A stretch of DNA of 64,000 nucleotides from Maniola hyperantus (GCF_902806685.2 NC_048538.1:17050001-17114000); one strand, 5' to 3'; counted from the stretch's first letter, positions 20,968 through 31,239 are shown. Notes: generated by a model not told the origin, from the letters alone. A program made the numbers and translations.

Positions 20968-21142
20968 TTATGTATATGCGAAAGTGTGTCTGTCTGTCTG
21001 CTAGCTTTTCACGGCCCAACAGTTTAACCGATGTTGATGAAATTTGGTACAGAGATAGCTTACATTCCGGGAAAGGATATAGGCTACTTTTTATACTGGA
21101 AAATTAAAGAGTTCCCACGGGATTTTAAATTTTTTGGCAGTT
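20968..21142 (+). mobile_element. Helitron, family B, second of a tandem pair (3' truncated)
   Basis: Starts TTATGTATATGCGAAAGTG immediately after the CTAG of the previous copy. The body runs to CCCACGGGATTTTAA and then stops. Confidence 0.7.
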
Positions 21143-21612
21143 CTCGGGTATTGGTACTGTTTATCTTTTTTACCCAACTACGGCAAAGCCAAAAGGAAGG
21201 GTTGTGATTTTAGCAGTCTATGTATGTATGTACGTTCGTTTGTAACTATATTTTGTGTTCCACCGTAGCGCCTAAACTACTGAGCCAATTTTGATGAAGA
21301 ATGGGGTGTCAATCGATTCGTTATTATGGTCCGGGTTACATAGGTTACATTTTATTCGGATAAAATTGATCCGACAGATGTTATATCGAAAAAATCCAAA
21401 AAAGTGGGGGTTCCCAATTTTTTTAAATCAAAACAAATCATTTATTCAAAATAGGTAATAAATTACACTTTTTGATTGTCAGTTGTTACATATGTAAGAT
21501 ATAGTGGTGATAATTTTCGGGTAAGCTTATAACTCTACGAAAGTAACACCTGGCGGGCTTATTTCCTGTCAACATCTCCGCTACACCGTGCAAACCATTA
21601 CAATTTATAACA

Positions 21613-22049
21613 TTAGGGTTCCGTACCTCAATAGGAAAAACGGAATCCTTTATAGGATCACTTTGTTGTCTGTCTGTCTGTCGGTCTCTCAAGAAACCTA
21701 CAGGGTACTTCCCGTTGACCTAGAATCATAAAATTTGGCAGGTAGGTAGATCTTATAGCTGACATTAGGGGAAAAATCTGAAAACCGTGAATTTATGGTT
21801 ACATCACACAAAAAAAATTAAATTGTAGTCATGAACTAAAAATTTGTATTTTCAATTATCAAAGTAAGATAACTTCATCAAGTGGGGTATCATAATTTGA
21901 AAGGGCTTTATCTGTGGATTCTTAAACAGATTTTAATTTATTTTTATGAATCATAGTTTTTGATTTATCGTGCAAAATGTCGATAAAATACGACCGAGTA
22001 CGGAACCCTCGTTGCGCGAGCCTGACTCGCACTTGGCCGGGGTTTTTTA
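21613..22049 (-). mobile_element. G element, full length
   Basis: TTAGGGTTCCGTACCTCAAT, GTCTGTCTGTCTGTCGGTC, GTGGGGTATCATAATTTG, CTCGCACTTGGCCGG. Confidence 0.8.
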
Positions 22050-22233
22050 ATGTCTCCAGCACGTCGCAATTACAGCGGTCGCCGTCGACAAGAAGATGAA
22101 TTCAAACGGGCCACTGTTTCATTTCTCATGCCTGAGATAGTATGAAACAGTCGTGAAATTGTAGAAAATATGAATGAAAAATGATCTCTGATTTTTCTTC
22201 TTTTAAAACTGTATTTTACATAAAAGCTTCATT

Positions 22234-22655
22234 TTTAGGGTTCCGTACACAAAAGGAAAAAAGTAACACTTATAGGATCACTTTTTTGTCTGTCTGTCCA
22301 TCTGTCCGTCGTGTCTGTCAAGAAAACCTATAGGGTACTTCCCGTTGGCCTAGAATCACGAAATTTGGTAGGTAGGCAGGTAAGTCTTTTAGCACAAGTA
22401 AAGGAATAAATCCGAAAACCGTGAATTTGTGATGGCATCACGGAAAAAAATGTGTTCATTCAAATGTTTTCATCAAAATTTAAATGTGTTCATGAACTAA
22501 ATTATATTAGTTTTATCAATTTTCAAAGTTAGATACCTAACTGTACCTACCAAGTGGGGTATCATATTCAAGGTTTTACGTGTACACTCTAAAACATATT
22601 TTTATTTATTTTTATGCATAATGAAAACATTATTTTTTATTTTTCGTGCAAAATT
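22234..22655 (-). mobile_element. G element, truncated
   Basis: TTTAGGGTTCCGTACACAAA, GTCTGTCTGTCCATCTG, body; it stops after TTTTTCGTGCAAAATTTTG. Confidence 0.7.
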
Positions 22656-23091
22656 TTGTTTACAAATACTTTTTTGTTTTCTATAATAACATTTTTAACG
22701 TATAATAATAACAGTAATTTCCTCAAAACAAAGCCCTTTACAAAAATTAATTACGCAATTCAAATACAAAATTAAGATCGTCTGCAAATAATTAATCTTA
22801 AAAAATCCTCATCAGCGAATAATAGCATTTTAATCCAAAAGTAAATTCATTAGGGTATCTTCACATTGATTAAATTCCGCCGCGCGATTCGCTAGAGACT
22901 TAGTCGCGAGAGCAAATGGTAAATACGAGTGTGCATTAGCATCGTATTCCTTTACTAGTCAAACCTTTCTCACTTATTTGATAAAATGACATAGTGCCTT
23001 GTTGTACTTGTAGTGTCTACTCCAGAGAATAAAATCCTGTAGCATCACTATAGCAGGCACACAATATTACTAGTTTATAACATTTACATGA

Positions 23092-23167
23092 AGGTGTGAT
23101 AGCCTAGTGGTTAGGACGTCCACCTCCTAATCGGAGGTTGGGGGTACAATCCCTCTAACTTTATCAA
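23092..23167 (+). mobile_element. SINE-2 head only
   Basis: GTGTGATAGCCTAGTGGTTA and GTACAATCCCTCTAACTTT, cut after the head and followed by another SINE-2. Confidence 0.7.
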
Positions 23168-23186
23168 TCAATCATGTTATCAGTCA

Positions 23187-23450
23187 TGAGGATGTGATAG
23201 CCTAGTGGGTAGAATGTCCGCTTCCTAATCGGAGGTCAGGGGTTCGATCCCGGGCACGCACCTCTATCTTTTCGGATTTATGTGCATTTTAAGTAATTAA
23301 ATTTCACTTGCTTTAACGGTGAAGGAAAACATTGTGAGGAAATCTGCATGGCTGAAAGTTCTCCATAATTTGTTCCATAATTTGTGAATCTGCACTTGGC
23401 CTAAACACTTCTCACTCTGAGAGAAGACTCGTGCTCTGTAGTAAGATGGC

Positions 23451-23494
<44 letters not shown>
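23187..23494 (+). mobile_element. SINE-2, full length with long (GAT)n tail
   Basis: Head GATAGCCTAGTGGGTAGA with GGGGTTCGATCCCGGGC, body, and a GATGAT tract at 23452-23494. Confidence 0.87.
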
Positions 23495-23495
<1 letters not shown>

Positions 23496-23980
23496 ATTAA
23501 TACAGCAAAGACAAAGATGGTCGCTACTCGCTAGTAACAAAATAAGAACAAGTCTACGAACATGCAAAATAATATCACGAACCGTGCGTCAAAACCGCCT
23601 CGTGTGAATACTCTTAAAAGGTTTTTCATTAAGAGCGTTTTCATATTTATTCCCACTGAGTTTGCGTAGCCTCAAATTAATTTCTTTAAGACAAAAACAT
23701 CGGGTGAGTGATCACAAAAACATTGAGGCGGAGAAAAGGCCTCGTCAAAACCTCGTCTCCGTTTTATAGAGCAGGATTAATCCTTGTCTGTGGCAATAAT
23801 ATTATTCCTTTTTTGAAAAAATACGCCATGTAAAAATGTCTTCGCAATATTGTTTTGCGACCCCATTACTAAGTACTAGTAATTTTCCTTTACTTGTCTG
23901 TTGAGTTTAAAATAACTACTGTATATTACAGAAAAATCCTTCGAAAGGAGGAAAAATCCAGAAAGCGGATTTATTTATAA

Positions 23981-24200
23981 CTAGCTTATGCTTGCGACTT
24001 AGTCCGCGTGGACTGCACAAAATTTTAAACCCCTATTTCATCCCCTTAGGGGTTGAGTTTTCAAAAATCCTTTCTTAGCGGGTGCCTACGTCATAATAGC
24101 TATCTGCATGCCAAATTTCAGCCCGATCCGTCCAGTAATTTGAGCTGTGCGTTGATAGATCAGTCAGTCAGTCAGTCACCTTTTCTTTTTATATATTTAA
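23981..24200 (-). mobile_element. Helitron, family A
   Basis: A|CTAGCTTATGCTTGCGAC left end, full body, (GTCA)n at 24160-24178, CCTTTTCTTTTTATATATTT right end. Confidence 0.8.
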
Positions 24201-24399
24201 TACTAAGGTATTAGAATTTTTTCTATAGCAAATGTTCGAAAAAACAAAGTGTGCGTTTAGTCTTACGCGTAGGTATTTCCGTGGCAGTGTCACGTTTTTC
24301 ATTAGAAGCCTATACCAATTGATTGTAACACTGTTAATAAAAATACTTGCGTGCCAAGTATAATATTAGCTCTGCGCTTTTCGGTGCGAGGTTGCCATT

Positions 24400-24475
24400 C
24401 CAGCACGTCTGTCTGTCTGTCTGTCTGTCAAGAAACGTAGAGGGTACTTCCCCTTGACCTATACTCTGATTTTTA
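24400..24475 (-). mobile_element. G element fragment
   Basis: (GTCT)n at 24406-24428, CAAGAAACGTAGAGGGTACT, CCCCTTGACCTA. Confidence 0.5.
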
Positions 24476-24587
24476 ATTCGGTGGAATTCTGTGTTACCAG
24501 TGATAAAACAATTCCCACAAAGAAGAACGTACATAAATCAATTGCCGCATGTATGTAAGATCATCACTTGAGAACAAATTTGAGTGG

Positions 24588-24715
24588 AATTTTCAAAAAT
24601 CTTTTATTAGCGGAATAATACCTATCTGCATGCCCAGCTCGATCAGTCCAGTATTTGAGCAGTGCGTTGATAGATCAGTCAGTCAGTTAGCTTATCGTTT
24701 TATATATTATAAAAT
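24588..24715 (-). mobile_element. Helitron, family A fragment
   Basis: AATTTTCAAAAATCTTTTATT, CTATCTGCATGCC, GTGCGTTGATAGATCAGTCA. The hairpin end is missing. Confidence 0.6.
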
Positions 24716-24968
24716 ATAGAGTGAAGTTGAAAAGAAAAATTTGGAAAAAATTCAAGCAGATAAATTAGCCATTTTCATTCTTTCTTATTCCATTTTGCAA
24801 GTCCAACAATAAATGAAAAAAGGTACCTATTCTTTTACATTTTCGAAGGCTGCGAAAAAACATCTAGATGTCTTGAAAGCAATCCGGCTTAGGTCCCATT
24901 CGTTTTGTTCAACGTAAGAAAAAACCAGCGTCCAATTCTGAACAAGTCCTGACCTCTCGGGCCATGAG

Positions 24969-25012
24969 ATTAGCGATCAAATATACAAGCGAACTTACAT
25001 TTGATCGCTAAT
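24969..25012. repeat. 14-bp perfect inverted repeat
   Basis: ATTAGCGATCAAAT at 24969 and its inverse at 24999, 16-nt loop. Confidence 0.7.
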
Positions 25013-26524
25013 TAAATGCAGTATTAATTATTATTATAACAAGCAACAAACACTTTCACTTATGCAGCAAAGTACATGAATTTTGATATTCCTTGCATGG
25101 ATAAAAATAGGAGAAGGGTCCGTGAATAAGTTATGTGTATTACACACCCATGCTTTACTTTTAAACAAGATATTATTTACTCTTTATTTGTGAATAGCGG
25201 CGAAGTATGAAATAAAAAATATTCTTGGTTTTATTATAATATGTAAATTGAAAAAATAACATGCTAATTTTGCAAAAAAAAAAAAAATGTTTGAAAAGAT
25301 CGTGCGCTACTTACCAAATGCAGAAAAGCAATCACATAAATTATCATATCATATTACACTCACGCGACACCGTAAAAAAATGTTAAAACTCTGTGAAACT
25401 ATCCTCCGAGTAAGTTTAGGAAATCAAACACATAACCCTCATTTGGGCTTCACCACAGTCGGGTAAAAATAGGCTACAAAAACTATTTCAAAGGATTTTC
25501 TGCATTTGCAAAAGTTATTAGAGTACGTGATGCACTATACAGAATTTTTTGCTTGTGTTACAATATTGCAAACAAAAGTTGGTCTCTCCAAGTTTTCTGA
25601 ATACCAGTATGAGCAGGACTGAGGCGGTAACAGCACATAGGCTTCGATTCGGACATATTCCGCTAACAGTTTAACAGCGTTGATGGACGAAGTTCCATCA
25701 TCCAACTTTTCAGTGTATTTTAATGGCTGAATATGTCCAAAACGAAGCTGAAAGATTATTTTAACAATGGAATATTCAAATACAGGAATATTGAACAGCA
25801 TTATTGCCTTCTCAACTTCCAAAAATGCTATGAAGCTGTACAAATTAGTACAATTAGGGCTATGATGTGGAGAGTCGGATATTTTTTTATAATTTAGAAT
25901 TTAGATGCATTAGGGGTAACATGCTCACTGTGATCAAACCCCTCTTAATAAATTTGGTTAAAAAATGGGTCTTTGTTTAAAAGATAATAAATCGCTCATT
26001 TCGTGGCTCCAATATCAGAATTGTCTCTATAAGGACGTATATTTTGAATGGAAAATTAGAAAGATAATTTAGAGCAAAAAAGTAGGTACTTGCTCGAAAT
26101 TCTTTATACCAGCATTTCTATTAACGCTTCGAGGAATATTAGTGGTTATTCGAACGATGGTTATTACGATTTCGATAGCATTCACTTTGAGAGGGTGAAA
26201 TTTAATTATTTTTTTGTATCTGGGAAGGAAAAAAGCGGTCGCAATTTTGCCGAGTGTATTACAAAATTAGCTCTTTTCAAAATGAATTAGGTTTTTTCTT
26301 GTTTATGACTCGCTACCTTTTAAGTTAAGGATAAAATTAATTTTGTCATTTTTATAAATTGAAATTTGTCAGAATTAAAATGACTTTGATAATTTTTTGG
26401 CTTGTATTAATTTTTCCCTTTTTGGCTTTTCAAATAATTAATATTGCGTTGAATAAGTCCTTTCCTAAGAATTTGATTACTTGGAGATTCAGCTTATTGC
26501 TCTTTTTTCGTAATTTATTGAAAA
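25013..26524. other. Longest repeat-poor stretch of the first intron
   Basis: 1.5 kb with only the doubtful ORF at 25535-25843. No Helitron, SINE or LINE seen. Confidence 0.45.
25535..25843 (-). pseudogene. Unrecognised 102-codon ORF, possible retropseudogene
   Basis: Lies in a repeat-poor stretch. The middle reads EYSIVKIIFQLRF and LDDGTSSINAVKLLAEYVRI, then EAYV. This loosely recalls the histone-fold protein CENP-X/MHF2 (a short protein with an EAAVR motif). The rest does not match, and no splice or promoter signal was seen. It may be a decayed gene copy or chance. Confidence 0.2.
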
Positions 26525-26755
26525 CTAGCTGATGCCCGCGACTTCGTCCGCGTGGAATTAGGTTTTTTAAAAATCCCGTGGGAACTCTTTAATTTTCCAC
26601 AATAAAAAGTAGCCTATGTCACTCTCCAGGTGACCCATACCCGCACAAAACATTAAGTCAATCTGTTGCACCATTGCGATGTGATTGAAGGACAAACCAA
26701 CAAACCAATAAACCAACAAATAAACACACTTTCGCATTTATAATAAGGGTGCTGA
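26525..26755 (-). mobile_element. Helitron, family B, complete, abutting a SINE-2 fragment
   Basis: A|CTAGCTGATGCCCGCGAC to AATAAGGGTGCTGA|T. The next base starts the SINE-2 fragment at 26756. Confidence 0.82.
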
Positions 26756-26878
26756 TTGGCTCTGCCAATCCGCACTTGGCCAGCGTGATAGTCTGATAGA
26801 CTATGGCCAAAACCCTCTTCTCACTCTGAGAGGAGACCCGTGCTCTGTACTGAGCCGGCGATGAGTTTATCATGATGA
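26756..26878 (+). mobile_element. SINE-2 3' fragment, copy 1 of a local duplication
   Basis: Begins TTGGCTCTGCCAATCCGCAC at the end of a Helitron. It has the private variant GTGATAGTCTGATAGACTAT and ends TTATCATGATGA. Confidence 0.8.
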
Positions 26879-26928
26879 CTGAAAATTGATCATGTGCATA
26901 TACACGATGAACATGAATTTGTGGTGTC

Positions 26929-27115
26929 CGCGTGGACTACACTAATTTCACCCCCTTAGAGGTTGAATTTTCAAAAATCCCTTCTTAGCGGATGCCTACG
27001 TCATAATAACTATTTGCATGCCAAATTTCAGCCCGATCCATCCAGTAGATTGAGCTGTGCGTTGATAGATCAGTCATCCAGTCAGTCAGTCACCTTTTCC
27101 TTTTATATATTTAGA
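26929..27115 (-). mobile_element. Helitron, family A (3' truncated), abutting a SINE-2 fragment
   Basis: GTCCGCGTGGACTACACTAA body to CCTTTTCCTTTTATATATTT and AGA at 27115. The next base starts the second SINE-2 fragment. Confidence 0.78.
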
Positions 27116-27228
27116 TTGGCTCTGCCAATCCGCACTTGGCCAGCGTGATAGTCTGATAAACTATGGCCAAAACCCTTCTCACTCTGAGAGAAGACCCATT
27201 CTCCAGCAGGTTGATCATGATGATGATA
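27116..27228 (+). mobile_element. SINE-2 3' fragment, copy 2 of a local duplication
   Basis: Begins with the same TTGGCTCTGCCAATCCGCAC and shares the private insertion GTGATAGTCTGATAAACTAT; ends TTGATCATGATGATGAT. Confidence 0.8.
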
Positions 27229-27705
27229 GAAAAGAAAGAAAGAAAGAAAAGACGTTTATTTAGCAAACTGTGCCACACATCACATCTTATAGCTAAGATC
27301 TGGTTATTCTGGCGCCTCCTCCATGAGGATAAGCCCAACGCGCTTCAAGCAAAAGAAGCGCCAGAACAAACTGTCTTGTGTGGCACAACCTCGACCTATC
27401 CCATCCTCGTCGCCAATTTGTTATAAATTAAACCACACCACTTATTAAATATTCCTCTAACTTTATTTCTTTATTATACTATACTTAAAATATGGCCAAA
27501 ATGTGAAAACGTTTCAAATTTATTTTTTAAGTCACAGACAAAAATTTTATAGACAGAATTTACAACCACAGATAACAAAAAACATTTTAGTTCGTACACA
27601 GATATATAACACCGAAATAAGGTCCCAGCTCAGCATTATGCTGTATGCCTTGTTGCATAAGAACATACCGCGCTGATTTTCAGCTGGTACCCTGAACCGG
27701 GTGAC
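27228..27705 (-). mobile_element. LINE 3' UTR fragment with AAAG tail, abutting the ADAM exon
   Basis: AAAGAAAGAAAGAAAAGACG start, a GGCGCCTCC...AGAAGCGCCAGAA core and a CAGCATTATGCTG...CATACCGCGCTG end, as at 1454-1710. It ends about 40 bp before the exon acceptor at 27746. Confidence 0.55.
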
Positions 27706-27746
27706 GCCACGATATATGATGTGAATAAAGTTTTGTTTCTCCCCAG

Positions 27747-27893
27747 GAGATCGAGCACTGCTACTACCACGGCACGGTGAAGGACTACCCGGGCGCGTCC
27801 GCCGCCTTTCACACCTGCAACGGCGTGTCGGGCGTCATCCACATCGGCAACGAGACCTTCGTCATACACCCCTTCTACGGCGGCGATCTATCG
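27747..27893 (+). CDS. Internal exon of an ADAM-family metalloprotease gene (prodomain, part 2; probably mind-meld/ADAM12-like)
   Basis: A 147-nt exon, exactly 49 codons, phase 0 at both ends. The acceptor is TTTCTCCCCAG and the donor GTCAGT (27894). It starts EIEHCYYHGTVKDYPGASAA, continues with an FHTCNGVSGV block and ends FVIHPFYGGDLS. The CYYHG.V...P.S.AA...TCNG..G.I pattern is the most conserved part of the ADAM (Pep_M12B) prodomain. Joined to the 7698-7767 exon the frame is continuous. Base composition is GC-rich and third-position biased, unlike the surrounding AT-rich intron. The closest insect group is probably Drosophila mind-meld (ADAM11/22/23 or ADAM12-like); Meltrin-type ADAMs are the alternative. 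The catalytic and disintegrin exons must lie beyond the window. Confidence 0.87.
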
Positions 27894-27949
27894 GTCAGTC
27901 ACACTGTCTCTTATAAGTAGCATATTGCTAATGCGCGTGGCCGCCATTT

Positions 27950-28245
27950 TAGTCACCTTTCTACCACCGTACCGCAAGACACCGGGCGAGTTTCCACCCC
28001 TATGTCGTCGACATTCCATCTTCGCGTACGAAACGCTTTCCGTCATCATTCCTTATACGCATGGCTAGGGTCTGGAATACTCTTCCTAGATCAGTGTTTC
28101 CTACCAATTATAATCCGGGTATCTTTAAAACAAGAGTGAATAGGCACCTTCTAGGCAAACGCGTCCCATCTTAGGCCACATCATCACTTCCCATCAGGTG
28201 TGATCGTGGTCAAGCGTGCGCCTGTAGTGAATTTAAAAAAAATAG
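27950..28245 (+). mobile_element. Non-LTR LINE 3' end (same family as 6229-6722)
   Basis: Encodes in broken frames RVWNTLPRSVFPTNYNPGIF and KTRVNRHLLGKRVPS, stop, then the same 3' UTR (ATCACTTCCCATCAGGTGTG) and an A-rich tail near 28238. It begins only 57 bp after the donor of the 27747-27893 exon. Confidence 0.78.
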
Positions 28246-28467
28246 TGACGTCAGCACTAGACTGAAGTTTCGAGCTGATGGTATATTTTTAACCGACTTC
28301 AAAAAAGGAGGAGGTTCTCAATTTGTCCGAAAGATGTCGTCATTTCGATGTTAATGAGACATGGTTCCAGTGCAATAGCAATTTGCGGGACTTATACCTT
28401 ACTGCCCTGCGACTGCATAGCGACGGATAAAATCACTGATATTCTAATGTTTTGCAAGCTTATTTCG

Positions 28468-28756
28468 TGATTTAACGACATATTGGTACTGATTCTGAGT
28501 ACACCTAAATTTTAGAGTATTCGCATCCTCTTCTTACTAATGTAGTATGAAAAGGACAGTGATTTAATGACATATTGGTACTGATTCTGAGCATACCTAA
28601 ATTTTAGAGTATTTACATTCTTACTAATGTAATATGAAAAGGACAGACATAGTTTGACAGTTTTAAATTTAGTTTAGAGCTGTCAAACTTCGTGACTTTA
28701 GCTTCCAGTCGTGAGCCTATTGTTTAAATTTGTAGCGTGCATTAAAATTTAGAATT
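28468..28756. mobile_element. Foldback MITE, copy 3, with a 92-bp internal duplication
   Basis: TATTGGTACTGATTCTGAG occurs at 28481 and 28573. The body continues through AGTTTGACAGTTTTAAATTT and is cut where a SINE-2 starts. Confidence 0.7.
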
Positions 28757-28947
28757 AATGCTTTAACGGTGAAGGAAAACATCGTGAGGAAATCTGAATG
28801 CTTGAGAGTTCTCCATAATGTTCTCGAAGGTGTATTAAGTCTGCCAATCCGCACATGGCCAGCATGGCAGACTATGGCCATAACCCTTCTTGCTCTGAGA
28901 GGAGACCCGTGATCTGTATTGAGCCTGCGATCATGATGATGATGATG
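28757..28947 (+). mobile_element. SINE-2, headless
   Basis: TTAATGCTTTAACGGTGAAGG, CTGCCAATCCGCACATGGCC and ATCATGATGATGATGA. It is joined to the MITE at 28468. Confidence 0.75.
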
Positions 28948-29431
28948 AATCACACATTTCGTTTGTTTATTTTACTCGTTATGCACGAAATATTAATTTA
29001 CTTACGATTTCAATCTGAACTAGAGCCATGAGGGCGACACTATTTTCATGTTAAGCTGGTATCATTATTCTTAAGTTTGACATTTCTAGTTGTCATTTTA
29101 GTCTCTCGGATTAAAAAATTTACTCTAGAAAATTTTAAAAATTTCAGCTATAATTTTATCACCATGACATAAACAAGATGTCGACGCCAGTAATAAACGT
29201 CAATACGGTAACTAATTAATTGCGTAGAACAGGAATTGACATTAATTGAAATCTAAATTAATATGTCTAATTCAACTCAGCCCCACGCGCGCACACTGCG
29301 GTATCGCGTAATTAAACTACTAGGTACTAATTAATTACTATTTCCAATAATGTTATGAGAAAATTGCTTTACAAACGTTTGAATATTTGCCTTTACTTGT
29401 AAGTTAAGCCATACCCTATCTTTTCTATAAT

Positions 29432-29630
29432 CTATAATATAAAAATGAATGACTAAATCTGATGACTAAATGGCTCATCGCAAATCTCGAGAACAGCTGA
29501 ACCGATTTCGCTAATTCTTTTTTCATAATATTCCTTGAAGTACAAGGATGGTTCTACCGGAGGGAATTTTTTTTTTAATCCTGAAAAAGAATCGACTGTT
29601 AGGCGGTACGAAGTTCGCCGGGGCAGCTAG
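29432..29630 (+). mobile_element. Helitron, family C, complete
   Basis: A|TCTATAATATAAAAATGA start, GAACAGCTGAACCGATTTCG, end hairpin GGCGGTACGAAGTTCGCC and GGGGCAGCTAG|T. Unlike A and B it lacks the tetranucleotide tract. Confidence 0.78.
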
Positions 29631-29632
29631 TA

Positions 29633-29730
29633 TAATATAGGTATTGATTTATCGTGCACAATGACGAAAAAATACGACTGTAGTACGGAACCCTCGGTGC
29701 GAGAGTCAGACTCGCACTTAGGCGGTTTTT
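29633..29730 (-). mobile_element. G element end fragment
   Basis: TTGATTTATCGTGCACAATG, TACGACTGTAGTACGGAACC, CAGACTCGCACTTAGGCGG. It starts right after a Helitron. Confidence 0.6.
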
Positions 29731-29977
29731 CCTCATAATAATAGTTAGGCGGCTATTGTTGTAGCTATTTAATGCGTAGAAAGCAAATATGGTTTTATTT
29801 TTTATAGTACTTAGTATGGACACACAGACATATAAATTTAAATGTATATCGCTGCTTGGACATAATCCATACAAAACGCGAAAGTGTGTCGGTCTTTTTT
29901 CTGTCTGTCTGTCTGACCTTTTTACGGCCCATCTGTAAGAAATTTTAACGAAATTTAGTACAGAGATACCTTGCGTC

Positions 29978-30169
29978 GCGGGGTGACTACGTAAAACGTT
30001 GAAGTAGCGACAGCAGCAGCAATGCGACAGTGCATTTGCTGTCTCTCTTCTTCTTCTTCTTATTTTGCTTTGTGGCTATTGCTGTCTCTCTCTAGCCGGA
30101 CGTTTGACAGCAATGATCGCGAGATTTACGCCTGTCGCAAGTCTGTCGCGAGATACGTAATCACCCCGC
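29978..30169. mobile_element. Short TIR element rich in CGACAG
   Basis: GCGGGGTGACTACGTA and TACGTAATCACCCCGC form the ends. The inside has GCTGTCTCTCTCTAGCCGGA and a TTCTTC tract. A shorter inverted copy is at 48594-48752. Confidence 0.7.
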
Positions 30170-30199
30170 CGCCGCCGCCGGTATGGAGACAGAACAGTA

Positions 30200-30484
30200 C
30201 CCGTAGTACAAGATTTTACGTCTCACCAAACCAAACCAAATTCGAGAGTCGAAATACTTCCGCGTTACAGTAAACTGGATCTTAAACGCCTTGTTTTAAA
30301 GCTCAACTTTGTCTACACTTCTACAGCGAGCGCTCCAAGCGGAAACATTGCGAAATTAAAATCAGTGGCATTGAATATTTGACTTCAATTCAAGGCTGTT
30401 TAGGTCCATTTTACTGTAACGCGGAAGTATTTCGACTCTCGAATTTGGTTTCGTTTGGTGAGACGTAAAATCTTGTACTACGGG
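30200..30484. mobile_element. Tc1/mariner-type MITE with about 90-bp terminal inverted repeats
   Basis: Starts CCCGTAGTACAAGATTTTAC and ends with its inverse; TA at 30198-30199 and 30485-30486. Arms reach past TTCCGCGTTACAGTAAA with very few mismatches. Second copy at 36839-37117. Confidence 0.82.
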
Positions 30485-30760
30485 TACTGGTTACTTTTTC
30501 TCTCGAAACGTCAAAGAGTTGCTACAAAGTTATTAAAAAAACCTAAATACACGCGGACGAAGTTGCAGGCATCGCCTAGTAGAGTTATATTTTGAAATAG
30601 CAATTAACTGAAATATTCCGACCAATAGAGGGGAATATAATTACAAAGTGGTTATTAGACGTAGAGGCATTTTATTACAGTACACGGCTCTAACAATTAT
30701 GATGATGATTAATTACATCAGATAGGTACCATAATTATAAGCTTTATTAATGTTACTTTA

Positions 30761-31070
30761 TCTAAATATATAAAAGGAAAAGGTGAATGACTGACTGTCT
30801 GACTGACTGATCTATTAACGCACAGCTCAATCTATTTTTTATTTATTTAATTTTTTATCTACCAAAATTGTAGTATTAAAGTAATAATAAATTAAGTTAC
30901 ATTGGAAATGCTATCCGTCAATCTACTTGACGGATCGGGCTGAAATTTTGCATGCAGATAGCTATTATAACGTAGGCATCCTCGAAGGAAGGATTTTTGA
31001 AAATTCAACCTCTAAGAGGGTGAAATAGGGGTTTGAAATTTGTGTAGTCCACGCGGACAAAGTCGGGAGC
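30761..31070 (+). mobile_element. Helitron, family A, with an 84-bp insertion and 7-bp duplication
   Basis: A|TCTAAATATATAAAAGG start. The body is split by an AT-rich insert at 30835-30918 flanked by CAATCTA (30828-30834 and 30919-30925), then continues to GTCCACGCGGACAAAGTCG; the CTAG end is missing. Confidence 0.75.
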
Positions 31071-31238
31071 ACACAAATTTCAAACCAGTTACAGTGATTT
31101 TTCAAAAATCCTTTATTAGCGGATGCCTATGTCATAATATCTATCTGCGTGCCAAATTTCAGCCCAATCCGCCCAGTAGCTTGAGCTGTGCGTTGACAGA
31201 TCAGTTAGTCAGTCACCTTTTCCTTTTATATATTTAGA
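31071..31238 (-). mobile_element. Helitron, family A fragment, inverted next to the previous copy
   Basis: CACAAATTTCAAACC, GCGGATGCCTATGTCATAAT, GTGCGTTGACAGATCAGTTA, CCTTTTCCTTTTATATATTT. It has an internal deletion. Confidence 0.7.
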
Positions 31239-31239
31239 C

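Larger units (their letters stand above)
22656..23980. other. Intronic sequence with SINE-2 copies
   Basis: Outside the SINE-2 copies at 23092 and 23187 I recognise nothing in about 900 bp. Confidence 0.45.
7768..27746 (+). other. Intron between the two ADAM-family exons
   Basis: A 19,979-bp GT-AG intron inferred from the donor at 7768 and the acceptor ending at 27746. It is filled with Helitrons, SINEs, G elements, MITEs and LINE tails in both orientations. I saw no intervening exon, but a very short one could be missed by eye. Confidence 0.65.
29866..30579 (+). mobile_element. Helitron, family B, interrupted by two MITEs
   Basis: A|TCCATACAAAACGCGAAAG start with GTCTGTCTGTCTG. The body stops near 29977 and resumes near 30487 (TCTCGAAACGTCAAAGAG) to GCATCGCCTAG|T at 30579. 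The gap holds the TIR elements at 29978 and 30200. Confidence 0.75.
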
